From the NCBI GenBank assembly GCA_020740775.1, contig JAHEWK010000014.1:186001-250000 (forward strand): a stretch of 64,000 bases of DNA. Reading direction: 5' to 3'. Under the pieces are notes generated by a model. It made no database searches and was not told the origin of the DNA. It saw nothing but the letters and a program-made list of their open reading frames with translations. Both the position numbers and the translations under genes were made by a program. Source of the stretch: Ilyonectria destructans. Lineage: Eukaryota > Ascomycota > Sordariomycetes > Hypocreales > Nectriaceae. Of this stretch, positions 56,701 through 64,000 are shown in pieces. Each line of letters starts with the position of its first letter. Within the stretch, counting starts at the first letter, position 1.

Positions 56701-59639
56701 ACACCCATCCAGGCCGATGACTTATATCACGGGTAACTTCGAGAAGTCGCTAAGAGTACGAAGTAGATGACAGAGATTGCCGCAAGTCATGATCTAATAA
56801 TAACCGGCTTGGGGCTTGGCTTTGGTTTGACAACCCGAATCGGAGGCCCGGACCTAGGTCAAGTAAGAGTTGCGATTTCACCGCAGGGACAACTATTCCC
56901 CGGAGAATGGGGTAAAACGTGGACCAAACACAGCGTTGCGCAGGCCAGGAATAGCCTGGAAGCCGTGCTCATAGACACGATAGGACCAAATTAGCGGTGC
57001 CGGTGGTGCACGGCGGTTGCAGCAGACGAATGATGGCCAGGAACACTGACGGCGGGATCCTGTTCGCCGTCGAGCTCCGGGGAAGGGATCCGTGCCGGCG
57101 CTTGCACCGTCGATTGGCGTTGGCCAAGGAAAGGGATGAGGGATGGCAAGGCCGACACAATGTTGCCGCTCAGGCGCGCACGGAACAGCGAAAATTGGAG
57201 GCCGCGCCGATGGACATGTCAACAACAAAAGTTTTCCATCATCTTTTCGCACTACTTTTCGTCATAAAAGATGGCAGGGAGGATTGTGGTGAGAGGGAGG
57301 AGGAAACAGGAAAAAGAAAGGAACGTGACTGAATGCGCAAGGGGGGCGTTCAGTGGGCATCAAGGCATTGCTAGCTCAACAGTGGCGGGCAGCTTTCGGG
57401 CGCAACGGGACCAAAGAGCTGGACGTCTTGGCTCTCTAGCTCCGCCGCGGCCAGCTATTACGATATTGTGGAGTTTGAAAGAAATGGAATTGGGAGGCCA
57501 GCCGCAAGGAGAATGCACGGGCAGTCATACGCACTCATTGTTGGTGTCTGACTGCGACAGACCATCTACCTGTCACTTTTGTCAACCGGCCACACCGGCC
57601 GCACCCACACACCTCAACAAGTTCCCTTGAATTTGAGGATTTACAATTGCGATCAAGTGAGACACGAATGGAGTAGAGAACTCTTTTTTCCTTCTTGTTG
57701 CCAGCCGGGGCCCCAAAAATGATCGACTTTTCGGAGCTGCATGACGGAGGGATCGCAGTAAAAAGAAAAGTTGCATGCCTGAGGGCGCATCTCTTCGGAG
57801 CGATGGGTATGGAGTACGAAGCACTGTGGATGCATATGGAACGCATTGGTGCGTGCGTGCCTCTGAAGGCATATGAAGGAGTGATGATCCAAGGGGATGG
57901 GTCTACGACTGAAGCATTGTGTAAAGAGTGACGACAATGGTTACGATGGCTACTATGGCCGTGACAAACGGGGCAAGGAACAAAGAGGACGAGACAAGAA
58001 CGGACAAAGCGACGGAGGCAAAAGTGACAGATGGTAATGGAGAATCAAGGGCCCAGCTTTCCAGACGGCGAAACGGGGTGGGTGAATTGGCCGGTGGGAT
58101 GGTCCAGGGGTCCATTTCCCTGTTGGGAGGATCCAGCGGAAACGAGCACCGAGAGGATGGACGGAGGACCCCAGCTCAGAAGGCGCACAGGGGCAGATGA
58201 GGTACCTCGGGGAGACGCTCAGCACAGTACGGCGGCACGGCCCTGAGTACCTTGGGTGTGAGAGAGGTACGGTACCGGGAGAGGTAAAGAAGCTGACGTC
58301 CTAGTTCCCACCGGGGCGGTTGGCTTGCGATGTTGCGGATCCACCACGGCGTCCGGGAGCCCAGCCTCTTGGGCCAGGCGGGGGGGTGGGCGCCTTCATC
58401 AAGCAAGCAGCAATGCTTGTAGCGACGGGGAGGGTGAGGTGGGAGCCGTGATTGCAAAAGGAAGCACGAAGGAACGCACTTTGGCGGGATGTGTGCGTCT
58501 ATCTGTGGAGGATGGGCTGGCGTTTACGGTAGTTGTTCAGCTGCCTGTCTACCTCTCTACCGACCTACCTAGCTAGGCAAGCGAGCTTAGGTTGAGATAC
58601 GGAAGGATGGGGGCGTGGGATGAAGACGTGGAGGAGGTGATGTCGTTACTTCGTCATGAGTTGCTTGGGCTTGGACGTGCGACACTCAACGATGGACATT
58701 TGAGGGGTGGCTAAGATGATGATGGTCACTGAGGTTGCCGCCTCCCTCCCGACGCGACACAAACTCAGAACAAGAGACGACACGGACGACAAGAGGCGAC
58801 AGAGAGCAGAAGGCAGTCACACACCCTGTTGCGAGTCTTGGCTCTCCGTGGTGCGGTACCTGGCAGGACAGTGCAGTGGTCTCTGTTGACGGGAGAGATG
58901 CTGTAGGGGAGCGAGGCCGTGGCGTGTGGCTTCCGCCTGGGGGGGTGTACAGTTGGTTCAGGTTCCATGCGTGGTGCCGCAGGGCAGCAGGGCCGCAGGA
59001 CGCCAGGGCGGATCAGCGCGCCCCGGTTCACACGCAAAGATCCCCGAGCTGGGCTTGCTTGCCTGGCAGCTGGGAGTTGTGGGAACTCTGGGACTTCTGG
59101 TAGTTTGGAAGCATGGGAACGCGCATGGGAGCGTGCATGGGATCCAGCATCCAGCATCCAGCATGGGAGCAGACGCTCCAAGCATCCCTCCGCTCCACAT
59201 GGGCACGGTATGTACTGCACATGCTGCTGCCCAGGCGCATCCGCCTTGTCTACGGAGTACTCCGTACCTGTCCATGGATTACTCTGGATGCTGGAGGACT
59301 GGATGACATCCAGGGCCCTGAGCAAAAAAAAAGCCACGGACAAGGTCAGGCCAGGTACCCTCCTTTTCACTCCTGGGCGGCTTCATTCCCAAGCGGCCAG
59401 GGCGCCCAACGCCAGGGCGCCAGGCCAGGCCCCAGACCCCAGGGACCCCCCCCAGGCTCAAGCCTCCCAGGACCCCCCCCAGGGAGCCACAGGGGAAATT
59501 TCTCCCAGCAATTTGGCCAACGTCCAAGACCAAGACCAGACGGAGCGCGGACCCCCTTCTCTATTTTCCTTTTTGAACGGCCTGTACAAAAGAGACATGC
59601 TGCCTCCTTCATCTCTCGGTTCAGAATCTCTCGACCGTT
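50730..59639. other. 8.9-kb interval with no recognisable gene
   Basis: Read on both strands. The many short frames either lack an ATG start, overlap each other or have no family resemblance, and no frame chain with convincing splice sites emerged. Content includes several short palindromes (TACTACGTAGTA at 54462-54473 and 55527-55538, TACGGAGTACTCCGTA at 59251-59266), an ATCCAGC run at about 59140-59162 and C-rich tracts at 59400-59480. It could hold long non-coding transcripts or lineage-specific genes that I cannot recognise. Confidence 0.5.
59251..59266. repeat. 16-bp perfect palindrome TACGGAGTACTCCGTA
   Basis: Reads identically on both strands. Related words (TACTCCGTAC, TACTTCGTAC) occur in the other gene-poor interval at 32282-32301. 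A binding site or hairpin is possible, but no function is known to me. Confidence 0.8.
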
Positions 59640-60617
59640 AATTCCTCCTCATCCTCCTCGTCTTCTTCCTCTCTCAGCATCCTTTTGCCTCTCTCTGTCT
59701 GGGATATCCTCTTACACACACACTCACACGCCAATACCAACACCACCACTGGCATCTCGCTCGGCTCCATCAACCTCATCTCACCTCGCCTCGCTCACCT
59801 CACGCCCCCTCTAAAGTAGTCGGCCCCCCCGTTGTCTGACCCACTCGCCTGCTTCCACCCTCGTTCGACCGTCCGACCGGCGCCACCCTTTTCTGCTATC
59901 GATCCGCTCTACTGCAGCGTGCCTGACAGCAAAACCTTCTACAAGAAGCCCCAGACGATCTCCCCTTAAAGGACGATTCCCCGAGTCACCAGCTTTCCTT
60001 TGCACGTTGCGCAAACGCTCAAGCACTCCCGACGAACTCCCTTTTCCTTCCATCTCTTGCGTCTCCATCTTCGACCTCGGCACGCACCTGTCCGCCATCG
60101 TCTGCAACCTCAACCTCTCGCTCGTGTCGCCTTTCCCCAACACATTGGTTCCGCCTCGGTCCACTCGTCTCCTCGACTTCTTTGCCGAGCCCGCTGCCTC
60201 CGAAACACTCCAATTATATTGGTGACGCTCGCATATTGGCCGCCATTCGGCTGTCTTGTCGCTCTCTACACCTGCAGCTTCGCCCCCGTCACTTGTGTCG
60301 TCCCGCCAATCCGCGTCGGCGTACCATCTGCTTGGCTGTGTTTCCTGTCGCACCACGACGACGTCTAATCTTGTGAGTCAGAGTCCCCTTGCCCATTTCA
60401 AACCATCTTTGCGAGGTTGCCAGGACCCAGCATTTGTCCGTCTTTCAAATCACAACCTGGGTCGCAACCTTGACTTTTCCCGTCAACTTATAAAGCTGCC
60501 CACGCGCTGCCCACGCTAGCCCCTGATTCCTGATCTGCCCTCTCTTCCAAAACACCATGACTAACAGCGCTTCCCTTCCAGCACCACCATTTCCCACACT
60601 CTTCCGCAACAGCAATC
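59640..60617 (+). promoter_or_regulatory. CT-rich, ATG-free transcript leader with one intron (60373-60581)
   Basis: From about 59600 to 60372 the + strand contains no ATG triplet and is strongly pyrimidine/C-rich, as in long fungal 5' leaders. At 60373 a donor GTGAGT follows. At 60558-60581 a branch-point-like GACTAAC and the acceptor TTCCCTTCCAG form a textbook 3' splice site (209-bp intron). The only ATG between 60373 and 60617 that I noted is inside this intron (CACCATGACTAAC). The spliced leader would therefore deliver ribosomes to the ATG at 60618. Confidence 0.5.
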
Positions 60618-60716
60618 ATGGTTTGCAGAGAGTCTTCAAGCCCTTGCAACATGGGACGAGGAGCTTATGATACAACCGGCATTCCCAAGCCCCCTCCTCG
60701 CCCGAAGCCGCAATAA
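60618..60716 (+). CDS. Candidate microprotein, 32 aa
   Basis: First ATG after an ATG-free leader and a 5' intron, in a strong context (A at -3, G at +4). The product is 32 residues with two cysteines, a short MGRGAYDTTG centre and a proline/lysine tail (IPKPPPRPKPQ). I do not recognise the family. After the stop the same frame stays open from about 60717 to 60992, so stop readthrough or a frame change is conceivable, but nothing demands it. An alternative is that this ORF is an upstream ORF of a spliced transcript whose main coding part lies further right or outside the window. Confidence is moderate because only start context, splice signals and ATG depletion support it. Confidence 0.35.
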   Translation: MVCRESSSPCNMGRGAYDTTGIPKPPPRPKPQ

Positions 60717-63700
60717 GAGGCCATCTTCGGATCGCCGGTCAAGCATCGTCAGATGTTTCCTGGCGCGCATGCGACCGATGACCACGTCAACACACACCAC
60801 TGGCAGTCAAAGCCAGCTTGGCGGCCACTTGAGCGCGCCCGCTTTTGGGTGCTTTGCCAGCCATTTTTTCGCCTGTTTCCTGTTCAACCTCGAGCGATAT
60901 TTCCAGTTACGACATTTAATTATTCCAGGGCTTGGAAGCGCGAGCCGTATTACCACTGGCGGACCTTAATGCATTCCGATACGACTTTTTAATTCGCATT
61001 CCTGTCAACTACCATACACACACCGGCTCGGAGCCATCCCTTGCTTCCCAGCAGCAATGGACTAAAGGGGAGGTTCAAGGAAAACGGATGCGCCTGATGA
61101 CATTTCGAATGTCATCGGTTCACAATTTTTTATTATCATCATCGGCTTTGGATTTTTTTTTTTTTTGCTCTTCATCATGAGCTCAGTGCACGGCGTTCGA
61201 CTATAGACGGGAAAACTTTGGGACTCGACGTTTCCTTTTCACACTTTTATCATCACGCGCGTCCCGGCGGCCCTCGTCTGGAGCCACTTCGCCTTCCCTC
61301 CCTCCGCACTTTCACCGACATCACTGCCCCATTCGCCTGAAGGGCGTTGACTGCTGGAATGCAGATCAGTCAAGATGCGACATGTCTCAGATCGAGGCCC
61401 CACCACCAAGACACCCAAGGGGTTGGACCGATATGACATCCGAATCGGGCTGGTGCACAAGAGAGCGCGAACCGAGGGAAGTCGAACGCCACGACGAACA
61501 TTCGGATTTCTATTTTATTTTCATGTGGGATTATGGGAAGGGATTACAAAACTGGGAACGGATGGAAAAAGTCTCGATTTCGGCACATGCATATAGACTG
61601 GGGGATCTGTGTCTGCTTTTCTCTCTTTTTCTTTCTTGTTGGTCTTTATCTGCCGCGACCCCCTTGCTTGGCTTTTACTGCTGGATTGTTCCCTGTTTGT
61701 TCCCACACTTTTCTTTTTTGTTGGATGGGATGGTTGGCCCGCAGCTCAGCCCTCACGGGAAGCGCGCGGCCCGGGAGTAGGATGTCTTATCAGCGAAGGG
61801 ATTCCTTGCGAGATTATGTTGGTCTGGTTTTTCCTGTACTGTTTGAATAGGTGTACAAGACTGCTGGATGAGTACGAGAGGGAGGGGAGAAAACATGGAT
61901 GCTCCGGTCGTGTGGAGCACTGGGCTGGACTCAGGACATTGATAGAAGATACCCCCACAGGTTTTCTCCCCTTTTACCCTCTTAGACTGTATAGTATCTA
62001 TAAGAAAGGAAGACGAGCTAGCTACACAGCGCAAGGGAAGCAATGACCTTTTTCTTGGGAATATTAGGATAGGATACAAAATAATTACTTCATCACGAAC
62101 ACTTTTTGGATCTCATCTTGGCAACTGATTTGTGACTGCTCGACTCAATAGCTAGACTGGGAGATTGGAGGCGAAAGAAAGGCGAGCTGGGGAGATTGAT
62201 TGCGGGGCCAACAGTATGGATTGTGCGACGACGAAGCAAAAGATGAAGCAGGGAGCCGGCAAAACGGTTGTGCTGTTGGCTATACTTGTACCGTGTTGGT
62301 TGGTATTAGCCAACAGCCAACAAGCCAATCTCAAGGTATAGTAGGTACAGTGGACGCGAGAGGCACGCGAGACAAGACGGCTAATGAAGCAAGGCGACAG
62401 ACAGACGGACGGACGGACGGCCGGACGGGCTTCGTTTCCCCAACGCGTTGTACAAAAATAGGCTTGCACGAACTAGGCTTGTACCTCGCCGTGTGTGTCG
62501 TCTGTCGTCTGCTGTGTGCCTAACAACTAACAAGTACGTACCTGGGTTGTGTAATAACGCTCCGTCCGCCCCAGCAAAAGCGCATTTTCCTTTTAGTCGG
62601 GCGGTTAATTACTTAGCAATGGAACGGCCTCCCGTGCGAGATGACGATGACACAGGGGAACGGGCGAGTCAGTTTAGAGTCCGTTAGCAGGAACGGCCTG
62701 AGGCGCGGAGGCGCGTGGGCACTAGCTAATTACCGTTCGGACCTGATTTTAGGTGCTGCGTCGAACGTGCTGAGCTGTTAGTGGGCTGCGTAGTGGGCTG
62801 CATAGTGGAGGGGAGGGCTATTTAGGTAGACTAGGGGCAAGGGGAAACGGGGCCGCGGCTGTGCGGGGCAGGTGGCCGGAGGCTGAATCTCGCGGCGAGC
62901 CGTGGGTGAGGAGAGTGGGTGAGTGAGTGAGTGAGTGAGTGAGTGAGTGCGGGAGCGTCCCGTCTGTTACTGAATCGTGTGGGTTGGGCGGCCGAACCGT
63001 AGCAAATCAAGGTACATGTGTGCTGTCGCATGCACGCACGCACACGCACGCACTGTAGTCTAGATGCCCGATGCGTGAGGCAGATACAGTAGATGGGTAG
63101 ATGATGGAACATGACGTTTACACGAGGTTAGCGGAGGAGGGATCCGGTGGCTTTTTCATCCCATCTGGATCAGTCCTTGCCTGATATCGACATTCGTTGG
63201 CAGCCATCCGTCGGCAGCCATCCGTCATCCGTCATTACACCGAGGAAGAGCAATACGATTACGTCGGCATCACGAGATTCTGCCGTGGACCGCAAGGCCG
63301 AGGGATCAACAGGCCACCATCTATCATGGCTCCCATCCCTCATCCCGCCCAAATTCCCGAGGGAAACACGCTGGAAACCTGCTCGTGACGCAGCCACCCG
63401 GCCGAGGCATGGTGATGGTTGCTGCGACTGTGCTGTGACAACAACTATGCTGTCCTTCTCGGCGGCTGTAAATCCAGCCCTTGGCCGGCCCCCTCCCCGT
63501 CGATTTATTTTTACGCGAGTGGGTGTCCACGTTTTTTTCTTCTTTTTTTCCTGCGACGGGCCCGAGCACCTGTGACTTACGACCCGGTGACACCCTTGAT
63601 CGTCATGCCTTTGAGGCTCGAGCGAGGGCGATGCGATGCGATGCGCTGCGCATGGGAAGCGGGCGCAGCGCCTCCAAAACGCGTGCCAGGGGGTGGCAAG

Positions 63701-64000
63701 GCGGCGGGAGGGAGGGAGCGAGCGAGCGAGCAGAAGCGTCCCTCTGCGCTGGGACGGACGATCCCGTGCGGCCGGTTACAGGATGATTGGTAGCCAGTCG
63801 GAGGAAAAAGAAACAGAGGCCAAGCGAGATAGAGGGCCGGAAAGAGGAAAGAGTGAAACGGAAGAGACGAAGATAAAAAGAAAGGAAAGAAAAGAAGGGC
63901 ATAATTAGGGGAGAGAGAAGATGAGAGAATTCGGACGGTGTTGTTGTCTCGCGTGGTTTTTACTTTTTCTCGGGAGCGGTCCAGGGGTGGGTGGGAAGCT
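60717..64000. other. Right-edge interval with no recognised gene; several short tandem repeats
   Basis: Probably includes the 3' untranslated part of the microprotein transcript (a T-run at about 61150-61164 lies within it). No other gene is supported. Microsatellites: GGAC units at 62403-62426, GAGT units at about 62921-62949, GAGC units at about 63715-63731. The word GGCAGCCATCCGTC is repeated at about 63200-63230. Open frames at 61375-61596 and 61384-61780 overlap in different frames and are not convincing. Confidence 0.5.
62921..62949 (+). repeat. GAGT tetranucleotide microsatellite
   Basis: About seven perfect units in a row. Confidence 0.95.

Noticed and set aside
58919..59814. Frames of 233-240 codons spanning C-rich repeats
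   Set aside because: They owe their length to low stop density in GC-rich repeats, and different frames are open at once.
61375..61780. Two overlapping + strand frames (73 and 132 codons) downstream of the microprotein
   Set aside because: They use different frames of the same DNA. The longer one turns into a hydrophobic run encoded by a T-rich tract, and neither has a known domain. They are more likely 3' untranslated or intergenic sequence.

Overview
This is a stretch of filamentous ascomycete (Pezizomycotina, most likely Sordariomycetes) nuclear DNA. The evidence is short introns (about 50-70 bp) with GTNNGT donors and YAG acceptors, fungus-restricted protein families (Sey1, Mif2 with a C-terminal cupin, ARS-binding protein 2, Sds3-like, EF-hand MscS channel, CmcJ/GA4-desaturase family), and a degenerate Ty3/gypsy element whose in-frame stops look like C-to-T mutation. 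The species cannot be named from the sequence alone. Exon models were built by hand. For every multi-exon gene below the summed exons give a length divisible by three with no internal stop, which is the main support for the splice sites.

Layout. 1-5636: the 3' part of a dead Ty3/gypsy LTR retrotransposon (long leading ORF, reverse transcriptase, RNase H, integrase, and a 3' LTR made largely of 40-bp tandem repeats). 6013-6681 (-): EMI1-like twin-CX9C protein. 6788-8728: a composite mobile insertion with terminal inverted repeats and a 9-bp target duplication. Inside it lies a second unit bounded by 134/136-bp TG...CA direct repeats, and inside that a cyclophilin copy with one nonsense codon. 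The insertion sits in the shared upstream region of EMI1 and YME2. 9133-11882 (+): YME2. 12508-14614 (-): MIF2/CENP-C. 15302-16288 (+): RNase H2 subunit A. 16463-19380 (-): SEY1, with an unusual 30-residue internal duplication. 20503-21673 (+): dienelactone hydrolase family. 22058-24859 (-): EF-hand MscS channel. 29170-31387 (-): MFS sugar transporter, alone between two gene-poor stretches. 34951-37039 (-): ARS-binding protein 2. 38374-39222 (+): CmcJ/GA4-desaturase-like oxidoreductase. 39655-41351 (-): Sds3-like. 42029-43168 (-): probable COG7. 43458-44400 (+): YggS/PROSC-type PLP-binding protein. 44836-47944 (-): AP-2 alpha adaptin. 48693-49829 (+): NDUFAF5-type methyltransferase-fold protein. 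49997-50729 (-): Arp2/3 subunit ARPC5.

From 50730 to the right edge (about 13.3 kb) no conventional gene is recognisable. The best-supported transcribed locus there is at about 59640-60716: a CT-rich leader with no ATG for over 700 bases, a well-formed intron, and then a 32-codon ORF as the first ATG of the spliced message.

The identified genes are mostly unrelated housekeeping functions (mitochondria, kinetochore, DNA repair, ER shape, Golgi and clathrin traffic, actin), arranged as ordinary divergent and convergent pairs. I see no secondary-metabolite cluster or CRISPR, and no tRNA or rRNA gene that I could support. The main novelties are the nested cyclophilin-bearing mobile element, the SEY1 duplication, the tandem-repeat LTR and the microprotein candidate.
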